NCBI RefSeq assembly: GCF_029873635.1
Contig: NC_080422.1
Coordinates: forward strand, 5,498,001-5,562,000
Reading direction: 5' to 3'
Length of the DNA stretch: 64,000 nt
From: Malania oleifera
Taxonomy: Eukaryota; Streptophyta; Magnoliopsida; Santalales; Ximeniaceae
Shown here: piece after piece, positions 46,113-58,269 of the stretch
Position numbering within the stretch: position 1 is the first letter of the stretch
How the letters are laid out: each line of letters opens with the position of its first letter
The notes under the pieces: model-generated
Seen by the model: the letters and a program-made list of their open reading frames with translations, nothing else
The model's database searches: none
What the model was told of the DNA's origin: nothing
Program-made: the position numbers and the translations under genes

Positions 46113-49100
46113 TCAATGATCAGAAGTGAGAGATAAAGATGAATAGTTCATTGCAAGTAGCTCCTCTCTGCTGTATTTCAATCTTTGATCTGTTTCAGCA
46201 GAGTCAAAAAGAGATTAGCCAGGGGACATGGGGAAAACTGCTTTCAGAACATTGCCATCACGAAAATACCTATAATTGCATCGTTCTTGGTGCAGCCCTG
46301 AGATGCAGGCGCTTTTCTCCGCATCTGCCTTGATTGCAAACCTTTTGAAGATGCTTGTGAAAATGAACACCTAGATCCATTTTGGAGTGATTGAACAATA
46401 CGAGCATGTTCATGCCTCACTTCAATTTGAGGGTGTTTTTCACAAAATAACAGAACCACATCCTCAGTGAGGAGCCAACAACCCCTCAAGTCCAAACTTT
46501 CTAGTGTTTCAGGTGGATTGAATGAGTCGAGCCCACCATTGGTCAACACAGCATCACGAAGACTGAGATTTGTAAGCTTGGGGAGGGATGACAAATGCTG
46601 CAAGGACAAATCCGTCAGGGAAACACTTTTGAGAGATAACTGTCTCAGTTCTTGAAAGCATTGCAGAGGGTATAAAGATGAATCTCGGACTTGAGTCTCC
46701 TCCAAGTCCAACCTTTCCAAACCACTGAGACTTTCCAGAGCAGTTAGTGAGAGGACAGAATCCAACTCATTACTTGGCAGTCGGATGAAACCTGGCCACC
46801 CAGAAGGAAATACCATAAATAATCATAGTCAAGTTGTTACGGGAATCACAGGGTACTCTATAACATAATATGCAACAACCATTTATAAGGCAAGTAATAC
46901 ACTTAACAGGGCCCAAGCCTGCCAGATATTGATATCATTTTACATCCAAAACATGGTACAACAAAAAAATGACCAACACGTACCTATAGATTGGAAACCA
47001 AACCAAACCCACCAAAATGGTGATAGAAGTGCATGTCAGTCAGCAAACTGACAAACAATACAGTGGGATGATAGTAAGCATCCACACTATTGCATACCAC
47101 ATGTTTTTACACCCAAACTATCAGAAAAACACATGGAGACAAATGCTATAAACTTATATTCCACGAACTCGTAAAAATTTCCATCAAAATTTCCACTTCC
47201 AACCACCATTGAGATTGAAATAGTAATCAATTTCTGTTTTGCAAAATTTCTGTCAAATTTTCCACAAATCACTCAAAATATATCAAAATTTAATTTCAGG
47301 AAAATTTGCCAATATTGAACTTCCTTTAAATTCAAATTTGAGATTCAAAACCCTTCTCTCTCAATTTTTGTTTTTTCATTGAAACTAAAGATTATTATAA
47401 AAAGGATATATATAGTTTCTAGATTTTTGAAATTATATGAAAAAATAAACTTAGATATTAGCTACAACATTTTATTTGACCGTTTATATCATAGTTGTCT
47501 GTATTTATATTATAAATAATATCTACCTTATTTATGAATTTCATTTATATGAATTGAATATGATTAATATGGTTATTATATAACAGTTATTGCACCTTAT
47601 GGCACATAATTGCCCTTGATCTATTTTCTTTATAATATTTTAGTTCTAGATCTTGCATTATTACGTCTACTAATAGTGTTTCTAATGTTTTATACAAAAA
47701 TTCCATGCTTTACTCTTTGTTTCCATCATTTTTTAAAAAGGAAATATAAAATGACATTGACATAAAAGTTTCCTTTGACATTCTGTAATTTAGAAGCCCC
47801 AAAATTTGAGTTCAAACCAAAATTTAAGACCTTGACTATAAGAAGCACCCTACTGTCGCTGGTGTAGCTTCCACAAATCTATCATAATCTGCAGCCCAGC
47901 AATATAAATTTTTTATTAAAAAGGTTGCATAGTGGCTGAAAGACTTGATGCATCATACTAGAGGAGAGGTAAAAACAATAAAATCCATTGCTTTGATCAG
48001 TCAGATCCTTCCATTCCATGTATTTCATGCTAAGCATAAGAAATTTAGTAATAAATGGGATAAGATTACTACATTGAAGACTCCATACCTGTAATTTTTG
48101 TATTGCTCAAGCTAATGACCCTCAAAGAAGGCATCTGGCCAAAATATGAGAGTGCTGAATCGTCAATTGATGTTTGAGACAACGATATAACTTCAAGATT
48201 CGGAACACATCCTGCTAAAATCCCCACTCCAGCAGAGCTGATTCTTGTGTTGCTAAGATTCAAATCTCTCAAACTAGCTCCTATAGAAGCAACCAGTTCA
48301 ATCGAATCATCTCCCATTGCACTATGGCTCAGATCCAAAATTTCCAATGCATTCATATTAGGCAAAAAATTGAATCTTTGAAGTGAAGTATTGGATGCAT
48401 CCAAGAAGGATAAGAATCTAGTATCAACGTTCATCAAGGCACCAGGTACATCTCTAAATGCAGCTCCAGAGAGAATAAGCTTTGCTAAAGGAGCATTATC
48501 CCCAACATTGCTTTCAAATATAGCATCAATAGTGCAGTAGCTCATATTCAGGCATGCAAGTGATGGCAAATTTGGTAACTTCGTAACATTGGTCCAAGCT
48601 AGATTCAGGAAGCTCAATTTGGGGAACATTCTGAGAACAGCAGCCCCTTTGTTAGATATTTCACTCCTCCAAAGGTCCAAGTACTGCAGCTCCGTCAAAA
48701 CCTGACAAAACCAAAGGCCTGATAGTTACTTCGCGAATTTGGATTGCCTAAATCTAAAATGAGAACTGGCAAAGTTTGTGTGAATAATGGCAAGACTAAT
48801 ACATTGTTTGAGAAGTTACATATTTGGACTCGAGAAACCAAGGAAATTATAAATAAAGCAAGGATTTCTTTCTTATTTTTTTCTTTAGGGGGAGGGGGGG
48901 GAACAATATTCTCATAATTAATTAATAACTCTAACATAATATATAGTTAATATTTAGCATACACGAGACTAAGTGAAGGGAACCACACGCAGTTGGCCAA
49001 CAAGAAATGTAGAATGCAATGAACTACAGGGATAATTTTAATATTCTAATGTCCATATTATTTTTCTTAAAGGGGGGGGGGGGGATTGCCCCCTCTTATT

Positions 49101-52100
49101 GAACCTATCTTTTGCTCCTCAGTAACAGTATTAAACTGCCAACAGAGTTAATATTATAACTTCTAACCATTTAAATAGAAATATAAATCAAATATTAACA
49201 CTGCATTTAAGCTTTCATACTTGCATTAGATGTTTGGGTTCCAGTCCACAATTCAACATGTTCTAGCTGAAATCTTTTACGTAAAGTTCAACCAAATCAT
49301 AAGTATGTGACTTAATTTTTCTACTTCTGGTGTCCGGCCGCTTTCTTAAGCAGCTAAGTGACTATCAAGCGACTGACACAGCATAATCTTGACGTGCCCA
49401 ACTTGTTCCAATAGTCCTTTCCAAAGTTGACCATTGTTTCAATAAAATTAAAACTCACACATAATAACCATTAACCAGAACCAGGCTATTTGATTGTGCA
49501 CTTTGCTGTCCAGTTGGGGAGAGAGAGAGAGAAGGAGAAGGATGAAATACTGCAGAGAAGGAATATTGGAGCACTCATACTCAGCAAGTAAAAAAATAAG
49601 AACATTCAAATCACGCAATCCATCAATAAAATACCTACACAAGCAGAAAGTGAAGCACCTTAAGAGACCAAAATGCCACATCAGTGACAGGTAAACCTCC
49701 CAAGTCCAATACAGACAGCTTTGTGAGTGAAGAGAGTAGTTTAATACCATCTGCACTGAGACCTGTTTCTGAGATCCATAATCTCTCCAATGTTGGAATA
49801 GAAATAAGATGTCTAATGCCAGCATCAGAAACTTTTGGGCATCTAGAAAGGTTCAGCTCCTTTAAATTAGCCATCCCTAAAACAAGAAAAAAAATAATTA
49901 GCACATATGAGGAAGAATTCAGTCACCAAATTAAACTTTTGCAGAGTCCGATGTCAGCATTGGATACAAGACATTAACAATATTGGAAAATTATATTCAA
50001 TACAAGGATTGGAACAATCTATTGCAGACCCAGCACCTCAGTTCATATATATATTAATCACAACGGATAAAAACCACTTTTCATCAAGTAGGGCTTTCAG
50101 GATGAAACATCACTTAGCAAATATAACCAATTAATCAGCATTGTCTAGTTAATGTTGAGCTCAATATATTAAGGCTAAGTTTGAGGGGAAAAAATAATTA
50201 ATAAATAAATTTAAGAAAACGAAGATTTCGTGACACTAAAATGATGAGTCGTGAAGCTAGAGAACTAAGATTTGCCTTCATTAGTAGGTGTTAAAAAAAA
50301 CTAAGAGATGAAAATTAAAGTGAAAAAGAAAAATCTACTAACAAAATGATTGCACCTGCCTCCATCCATTAACTATTCCTGTTTCAGCATGTCACACAGC
50401 ATGCTCGAAACTAACAGTTGAAGCACTATGGTAATGTTTTAAAAGGTGAAAGAATACGATGAGGTGTTTTAAACAGAGGTGAGGCGTAGGCCACAAGGAG
50501 TGTAAGCCTTTAGAGAACTTTATTTTTAGATAAAAATATGTAGATAAATTACATATATTTTAAAAACAAAGAAAAAATAAGAAAATTACAAAAAATGTAA
50601 AAAAAAAAAATCACATATAATTTGTAAACTACTAGTTGGTCATTCAAAAAATACTAACACTTTAATTCATTAAGTAAATCATGCGAAGAGATAGCTAAAA
50701 TATTACAAAGTTCAAACTATTTTCAAGATCTAAGATGCAACTCTCAATAATTTTAAAAAGGTTGAGGTTCGAGAATTTTAGAAATCAACTCTAGCTAACT
50801 ATAAAAATGTAGTTAAAACTTTTTAGCTAAATCTAACTTGAGATTCACACATCCAAAGTGCCTAAGCGTCAACTGAAAAGGTGCATAAGGTATGCCTTTT
50901 GGTATGCATAAACCTCAATTTGTAACACATTGACCTTTTTTGAGATTTGGAATTTCGGCCGAGTCTAAAGGCGTTTTAGGCATGTCTCATCTTGAAGTGA
51001 GCCACTAGGAAAGCCTCAAGCCTTTTAAAACATTACACTTCAGTATCAAGTTCAAAATTGAAACAAACAAGAAAAAGTAAAAATTGGATTTGGAGTGTTA
51101 CTAACTATGCAAGCAATAACACTTCATTGTGAAATAGTTTAAGTAAAAGGAATTGATTCTTGAACATCATTCACTGAAGGAAAAATTAACAACTAGAAGT
51201 GCATACCTGTAATTGACCAAAGGGCAGCACTAGTGATTCTTCGACAATCAGAGACATTTAGTGAGCGCAAGTAAGAAAATGCACCCAAATATGCCATCCA
51301 TTCCGCATCCACAAAGTTTTCACCCCTTAGATCAATCTCTTCTACACTATGTTTGAAGACTCTATAAGAGCAAACCTCTTTAGCAGACAATAAATCTAGG
51401 GCATAAACGGAAGCACCAAAAACAATTATATTTCAGGAAATGACTATATGCTCTTAAACGGATGGCGAAGCACATAGATATATTTTAACTTCTAAGCATT
51501 ATGAATTTGATGATGATCAACTAAATCCATACATAATCAATTAGTAATGAGTGAATTTGATGATGATTAACTAAGAACAATGAATTCTTGGGTGATAGCT
51601 GTCAACTTATAAAACTGTGTTCAACACGGCTGCATAAAAAACAATTCGATTTCAGGAAAGGAATATATGCTCTTCAAAAGACGATAACATGATGATTAAC
51701 CAAATGCATAGATGATCAATTAGTAAAAAGAATTGACATGATTATTAACGCAGCATAACGAAATTGATGATAGGCATTGGGCAGAAGCTGTTAACTTCTA
51801 AAGGCGGGCTTAACAGTTCAAATTATTAACCAGGAAGATATCATTTCAGAGTAAATTACATTGCAATTCTAGCCACTCAAAATAAATAAGAATTTAGTAA
51901 CTATTCACAGATCGATTACCCCGAAAAGAAGATCTCAAGTTCCGCCCCGTTTTTTTTTTTTTTTTCCCTACTCATTTCCGCAGGTTTCCCAGCAGCCAAG
52001 CAGAACACATATAGGATTCCAGAAGAATTTAATAATCGAGATAAGAGATAAGATTAATTATCATAAAAACATATCTCAAGTTTTAGCTCCGTTTTCTTTT

Positions 52101-52422
52101 TTCTTTTTCTTTTTTTTCCCTCCTCGATTCCCGAGGTTTCTCAGCAGCCAAACAGAAGCCGATTCTAGAAAGAATTAAATTAAATAATTGCGAAAAGAGG
52201 TGAGTGAGCAGCAAAGTACTCGAGCAAGGAGGGGAAGAGGAGACGCCGTCGAAGGAGGCGGTGAAAAAGAGCCTCAGCCAGATGAGAGGGCATGCGCTTT
52301 AGAGTCCTCACCTGCCGCCGCCATCTCTCCACGCTCTCGCCGCTCTCTGCCGCAGCGTCGAGGCAGAGACGAACCAACCCGGTCTCCGCTTCCGCGATGT
52401 CTCCGGCGCATCCGGTGGCCAT
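46113..52422 (-). CDS. leucine-rich repeat family protein, six exons
   Basis: Conserved plant intracellular LRR protein of unknown function, resembling from memory the Arabidopsis protein At4g23840. Exons (minus): 52422-52220, 51361-51207, 49876-49659, 48701-48089, 46791-46270, 46189-46113; all GT-AG, phases join to 1788 nt, 595 aa. The first ATG is 52422; the GTG just before it is not a start. No signal peptide, membrane segment or kinase. Residues 1-68 are a non-LRR cap (VRLCLDAAAESG...LPSHLAEAL-like helices). About 15 irregular LRRs of 22-25 residues follow (roughly 72-525), for example LKELNLSRCPKVSDAGIRHL and LEILDLSHSAMGDDSI. A basic tail of about 70 residues ends the protein. The terminal exon gives DQRLKYSREELLAM... 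up to TGA; an alternative read-through of exon 5 would stop at 46244. The cap plus LRR layout recalls VHL-box/ZYG11-type substrate receptors, but that is only a guess. It looks intact. Confidence 0.88.
50431..51036. mobile_element. MITE with perfect 16-bp terminal inverted repeats, in LRR intron 2
   Basis: 606 bp bounded by GTAATGTTTTAAAAGG (50431-50446) and its exact reverse complement CCTTTTAAAACATTAC (51021-51036). Just inside the ends are GAGGCGTAGGCC and GGCGTTTTAGGC stretches, which resemble the AGGCG-rich non-autonomous hAT-like repeats common in plants. There is no coding capacity. The flanking target duplication is not clear by eye. Confidence 0.7.
51418..52199 (-). repeat. two pairs of diverged duplications in LRR intron 1
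   Basis: An ACAATT...TTTCAGGAAA...TATATGCTCTT unit occurs at about 51420-51635 and again at about 51641-51825. A second unit beginning ATCTCAAGTT with a long T tract and CAGCAGCCAA occurs at 51932-52072 and 52073-52199, period 141 bp. The last copy ends about 20 bases from the exon 1 splice donor (52219-52218). Confidence 0.7.
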
Positions 52423-52854
52423 CACCGATCGATATAATTTTCTCCGGCTATCTGCAATGGATCGTCGTCTGGGGATTTAAACATTGAATAATTGAATTGT
52501 GATCGAAGACTGACTTAAAACAAATTTCTCTTTTAAAAAAAAATGATTTGATTTGAATAGTTGACTTTTGGTAAACTACAACAATTCATTTTCACCTCGT
52601 ACCGCAGCCGCAGTTTTGCGCAAGTTGATCGTTCGTTTCACTCGGCACGAGAGCTTGCACTTTGTACGGGGAAGCATCTGTTTTCTTTATCTTAAAGTTT
52701 TCAAATTTATATAAGAGGAGTTTCTTGCTCCACAAGCCAGGCTCTGCGTATTGAAACCAAATAATTCGGCCATAAATTTGCGATGGATGCGAGGCTGTGT
52801 TTGGAGGAAGAAATTGTCAATTTAAAAACTTAAATTTAAACATGTTGTAAAAGA
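52423..52854 (-). promoter_or_regulatory. LRR gene upstream region
   Basis: About 430 bases separate the LRR start codon from the left edge of a copia LTR. No clear TATA box is seen near the gene. A GC-richer stretch at about 52590-52680 may hold the native promoter. The neighbouring LTR reads in the same direction as the gene. Confidence 0.35.
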
Positions 52855-53147
52855 TGTTGAAAAATAAATAGGAATGGGACAAAAATTTTACGTAATTTAG
52901 TTATACCTAGCTTACAAGCTAATGAAATAAAAAATTTTACTATTTTCTGATCTTGTACAAAATATTTCTTTTTTCCTATCTCTCATCTCTCATCATTTTT
53001 ATTCGTCTCTATATTTCAAACTCTGTGTGTATATATCAAAATGAGAAGAAGAGATGATCCTTTTATAAGACAATAAAGATAATACATAATTTATGGTGGT
53101 AGAAAATGAAGGGGTGACGGTCATTAATCTTTATACTTTTTATAACA
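52855..53147 (-). repeat. copia element 2, 3' LTR
   Basis: About 293 bp. On the minus strand it starts TGTTATAAAAAGTATAAAG at 53147, has a TATA box TTATAAAAGG near 53068-53059, and ends ...TTCAACA at about 52855. A polypurine tract AACCAAGAGAGAG lies directly before it (53160-53148). The left boundary could also be 52843. The other LTR is outside the window. Confidence 0.7.
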
Positions 53148-53160
53148 CTCTCTCTTGGTT
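53148..53160 (-). other. copia element 2 polypurine tract
   Basis: Minus strand AACCAAGAGAGAG immediately before TGTTATAA, the common copia PPT-LTR junction. Confidence 0.75.
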
Positions 53161-53229
53161 GTCATCCATATATTAACTCCTTGTACTAAAATTTTTAAGA
53201 TATCTCATTTTGATAAAATGAACAATTTT

Positions 53230-54302
53230 TTTGAATATTGTAGCAGGTAAAGTTTTGGTGAACAAATATGTTAGATTATCACTAGATCGGATCTGCTGAA
53301 CATCTATATCATCATTCTTCTAGAGTTCATGTGTATAAAAGAATTTTGAAAAGATATGTTTCGTTCTGTCACATTTTATGTATCATCCTCTTAATTAAGT
53401 TATACATGCGGCGTTGTCTTCATATAAAATTGTTGGAAAATTCTTAATTGATTGAAGACCATAATTTGATTGGATATGAGAAATCATTTATCTGAATCAC
53501 ATACATTCTCTATTAGTTTCATAGATAGTATTTCAGAATGATTGAAGGATGTTGCCGTAACCATCAATTTTATTGATTTCCAAGATATTGCAGTTTTTCC
53601 GTAAAGAAATACATATTCAGTTTGAGATTAAGCATTGTGAGGATCAAATATATATCCAATGTCCGCATATCCTACTAGTTGAAACTTAGAATCAAATGAG
53701 TAGAATACACCCAAATCAGATTTACCTCTCAAATAGCGTAAAATGTGTTTAATTTCATTTCAATGTCGCCAAGTAGGAATAGAGTTGTATCTTACTAGTA
53801 GATTTACAGAAAATACAATGTCGAGTCTTGTACAATTGGCCAGATACATCAAAGAGCCAATAGCAATTAAATGTGGTACTTAAAGACCAAGTAATTCCTC
53901 CCCCTCATCATGAGGTCAAAAATGGATTCTTCTTAACATCAAGTGATCGCACCATCATTGGAGATCCCAAAGGATGAACTTTGTTCATATGGAATTGCCG
54001 TAATATCTTTTCAATATATTTAAATTGATGACTAAGAATATCGTCATTTACATGTTCAATCTGTAGGCCAAGACAATATTTTATCTTTTATAAATCTTTC
54101 ATCTCAAATTTTGCAATTAAATAATTAGTAACTTTAGTGAGCTCTTCAAGAGTCCTAACTAAATTCAAATCATCAACATAAACAATAATTATAGAAAATC
54201 TGGATTCTTATTTATTTTTTTAAAAAAACACATGGAAAAATTGGATCATTTATGAATCATTCCCACAAGATACTCACTTAATCGATTGTACCATATGCGT
54301 CC
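53230..54302 (-). pseudogene. copia element 2 reverse transcriptase and RNase H, badly decayed
   Basis: Minus strand pieces in order: MWYNRLSEYLVG (near 54290-54255), YVDDLNLVRTLEELTKV (near 54180-54125), KYCLGLQIEHVNDDI (near 54075-54040), HPLGSPMMVRSLDVKKNPF (near 53975-53925), and an RNase H remnant down to about 53230. No open frame longer than about 50 codons remains. The family differs from copia element 1, because linking residues and LTRs are unrelated. The upstream part of the element is cut off at 54303 by a SIRE-like LTR. Confidence 0.8.
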
Positions 54303-55806
54303 TGTTGACTTTTTGAGTTTGATTTTTGTTTTGATGCTGACAAAATACAAGTTACTTATATGTGTATTTAGTGATTGAACAGACTATAATTCAACACACA
54401 CATAAGGAGACTATAAATGGAAGCAATGAAGGATGTAAAGACTATAGACTGAGGCACTTTCCATGAAGTCAGAAGAGTAAAGAAGAAAACATTTTGATTT
54501 AATTTGTATTGCATTTAATTTTTATATCTTTGGTCTATAATAATGCATGCATCTGTATGATATGGATTGAATGCTTAGATTGACCGTAGACAGACCCTAG
54601 GGACGAACACTTTTCACAAAAAAACTTTTTTCTTAATAACTAATTGGTTAGGTCAAAAATTAGGGCTAAAATGAATTTGACAAATTCGGTCGACCGATGT
54701 TGGATTTTTTAGTTTAATTAAAAAGTCTCGGTCGACCGACTAGTTATGTGTTATAACCCATCAGTTAACCGACGCACTATTTGCCCGAAGTCAAAGTGTT
54801 GACCAAAGCTCGGTCGACTGACCAAATTTGAACATAGCTTCCACAGTCGACCGAACATAAAATTTTGACTTTTCTACTAGCCCCGGCCGACCGACCTTAT
54901 GGTTCAAAAACACCTTGGCTGACTGACCCTTATGAACCAACAGACCGACCTTAGGTCCGAGTGACTAAACCTATTAAGGTTTGGCAAATTACTTTGGCTC
55001 AACCGATCGGTCATCACCTACAGCCAATCGAACCTATTTCTAAAAATAAATTGGCTATTAGTGTTCGGTCGACCGACGCTGAAGGCCAACCAATCGAACC
55101 TCTCGGGTTCCAAATTTTTTAAGAGTTTAAACGTAATTAATTTTTAATTAAACAATTTGAAAAATACCCAGTGTATCCCTAACGATCATATTTTTCTGAA
55201 AATCTATATATACCCCCTCATAAGCTTAAATTAGTAACTTTGATTAGCCATAATTTTTCTCTCAAATTTATTTTGGGTTTTGCTAATCAAAGTTCCCCAA
55301 ACACATTTTTATTGTAAATTTTCTTTTGAGGCAAATCTTCAACACTCTCCTTCTCTCTTCACCTTATTTTTTAAAAAATATTTTGGAAGAGACTATTTTT
55401 ATTTTGGGCATTTATTTCTTGCATTCGTAAGCATTTACTCTCACTTACTCTTTCATTTATGAAAATCAATTTGAGAGTAAACTTGAATGTTTCTCTCGAT
55501 TATTTTCTTTGCAAATATTTTTGGAGAAACTTATTCTTTTTCTTGTGAACATTTTTGCATACCATTTTTAAACCAAAAATCATACATACTCATTTGTGCA
55601 CAACTCCCTTTAAGAGCAAAGCCCTAGGTTCTCCCACATTTTATTGAAATATATTTTTGGAGATATTTTTATTAGGGTTTAAATTTTTGAGTGTTTATCA
55701 TACACATCTTGTCAAAGATTAAAAATATCATTTTAAGAAAAACACTCTTACTCTATAGAGCATACTTTCATATCATATTAGAGTGCACGTTTTAGAGCAT
55801 TAATGT
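54303..55806 (+). mobile_element. SIRE-like copia LTR, left 1.5 kb, interrupted
   Basis: Begins TGTTGACTTTTTGAG followed by TTTTGATGCTGACAAAATAC, the usual opening of large SIRE-type LTRs. It contains about eight copies or variants of CGGTCGACCGA between 54686 and 55085. It has a TATA-like CTATATATACCCCC at about 55204. It has interrupted copia element 2 in its RT codons and is itself interrupted by gypsy element 2 at 55807. The right end is beyond the window. Confidence 0.65.
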
Positions 55807-57992
55807 TGTAACGACCCCGACCCGCCACGTGGGCCCAGAGTGCTACTTTAGTGACATCAGTGTACCTGATACCTTATTCATCAAATATAAGACACACATA
55901 AGCAGCGAAAATAAAATATAAAATCCTCAAATGACATTACCAGAGTTCTAACTATCTTTATACACAAAAGTATCCATTTTCACATAACTACATCCCATAA
56001 AACTAAACAAAATTAAAATCTCTATCTACACACTACCTACATAAATTTACACCACTATCTCTGCTCCTCTAGCCCGCTAGACCCAATCTCTAGGATTTCC
56101 TAAAAAGACAGTTTGTAAAGTAAGGGTGAGGCATTGCTTAGTAAGGTTTAAAACTAAGTTAATGCCAGTGTGTGGCCAGCATGCATTTAGTGTACAGAAA
56201 ATAGCCAGTTCACTAAATATAAACACATTTATGAAAATATTCTTATTTTACACTCACAAATGCAATTAGCCAAGGATAGGGAAGATTACCCACACATACA
56301 AGTAGCTTCCCTCTGCTCTAGTACCATTACTGCTACCAGGACACTCACCTTTCTCAGTAAGCCCTCGAAATTATCTTATTAATGAACCGAATTCACATAA
56401 ATTAACAGATATGCATATAAGACACTCCCTGTGACAAACACGTCATTTACATCCCCATGGCACGGGTTGTGTGGCCCGAAGGCTGGACTAATGTCTTGGG
56501 GGATCCACCCAGACAGGAATCATCCATACTCTCCGCTAACATACTCCACGGGTACACGCAGCTACAACTGCTGGTTCGATTGCCCTCACCCAAGGGTGCA
56601 TTCTCCTCACGTAGGCAAATCGGACAAAGCCACCCTACACCTCTCAGCACAGGTGTGGGCGCACACGACCACATAACAAATCTCTAGCAACGGTACTATG
56701 CTCACACTACACTGGTCCCTAGGGTTCCTAAAGCATATCATGTAATTTAAATAATAGAAAATATCATTTAAAACATTAATTCACATATATTTCCTGTTAT
56801 TCCAAAAACCCGACCTCCGGCCAAAAATACAATCCGGCATATAGCCATCAATTAAAACTCGGCCCTCGGTCGTCAAATAATAATCCTGACCCTTGGCCAA
56901 TCAAACAATACCCGGCCACTAGCCGTTAGTTCAAACCCCTACATTTCCATAAATAGTTCCAGTATTTTCACAAGCATTTCCAGTATTTTTCACAACAATT
57001 CCAGTATTTCAAAATCCCAAATCCATATATACAATAATCCATACAAATTAAATCATCTGCCACACAATCTTTCACATTCTAACATATCTATATAAATAAA
57101 CAAGTTTTCCACCATTCATTTTATTCAAAAATATCATACCGTATATCCTACATTTGTAAAACCCATTTCGAACGGTTGGTTTTCAAAATAGTATTTAAAT
57201 TCTCAAATGAATAAATAAATATATATATTAATTTAATCGGTTCAAATTAAATAAAATTCCTGATTTAACTTAATCCCCTTACCTGATTCCTGCAAAAAGT
57301 CCACTAACACCCCAGCCTACGCCCCAGGCGTTCAAAAATCCTTAAACCTTGGAATTCAAATTTCACCATATTATTTGTCATAATTTCTAGAACAACTTTC
57401 CCAAAAATTTTCCTGAGTTTTAAATACCCTAAATAGCCTAATAAAAGCCTAAATTATCAAACTTACCCCCGATTTAGGATTCGTACCCCGGAACTCCAAT
57501 TTGAAAACTCGCTTCGGCTAGATTGTAGAGAATCTCCCCACGAGTCTCCTGACAATTTCCGTTCGTTAATGGGGCTTATAATTTAACAGAAATTGAGGTA
57601 AGTTTGAGATTTGGCCTTACCCTAGGAGATATGCCTACGCCGCTCCTACGACATATCTGCTCCAGTAGAAATGTCGGTGGTGGCGAGCAGAGTCCAATGG
57701 TATTTTCCAATTTTTGATCGGCCAAATAACGGAGACTAGGTGGAGGAGAGTGGGAGTGAGAAGACAGAGAGAGACGTTGAACAGAGAAAGAAAGAAAGAA
57801 GAAGAAGAAGAAGAAGAAGAAGAAGAAATAATAATAATAATCAGTTTTCTGATCCTTCAGGAAACTGATATATATATATATATATATATATAATATTTTA
57901 TTATTTAATTAATAATAATAATAATAATTAATATTATTTATTATTATTTTTTAATTAATTTAAATTTAAAACTTTTTTTTTGGATTACTACA
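55807..57992 (-). repeat. gypsy element 2, 3' LTR
   Basis: 2186 bp. Plus-strand start TGTAACGACCCCGACCCG, end GGATTACTACA. It includes short repeats of ...GGCC.. motifs at about 56815-56935 and CCAGTATTTTCACAA-like units at about 56960-57010. A (GAA)n tract lies at about 57796-57827, with (TA)n at about 57871-57892 and (AAT)n near 57908-57950. Confidence 0.9.
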
Positions 57993-58010
57993 TTCTCCTC
58001 TTCTTACAAA
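57993..58010 (-). other. gypsy element 2 polypurine tract
   Basis: Minus strand AAGAAGAGGAGAA precedes LTR start TGTAGTAATCC, and GAGGACGAAATTTTTG precedes the tract, as in gypsy element 1. Confidence 0.85.
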
Positions 58011-58269
58011 AATTTCGTCCTCGAAATTTGTTAACTATTACCAATTATCTCCTTAATTCACGATCCTTGTCTATAGAAGAGTCGGTAGCCACCCACATAG
58101 CGGTCCCATCCCACATTTATTAACTACCCTCACTTATGGCGGAGGAATACCGTGGTTACAGTGCCTTTGAGAAATTACAATAACCATAACAAATTTTTCC
58201 AAAGACTATTCATAATTAAAACTATAGAAAACTAACCACACAACCTACTATAATTCCTCTTTATACAAC

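Noticed and set aside
46244-46269. LRR gene ending by read-through of exon 5 to the stop at 46244
   Set aside because: A good donor (ATAG|GTATTT) at 46270 and an acceptor at 46190 join in phase to an exon coding LKYSREELLA, which fits the conserved C-terminus better.
52423-52425. GTG just upstream as LRR start
   Set aside because: Plant nuclear genes use ATG, which follows at once at 52422.
56431-56687. Overlapping 75-80 codon frames on both strands in the gypsy 2 LTR
   Set aside because: They lie in LTR sequence, recur at 62592-62783 in the partner LTR, and have no domain.
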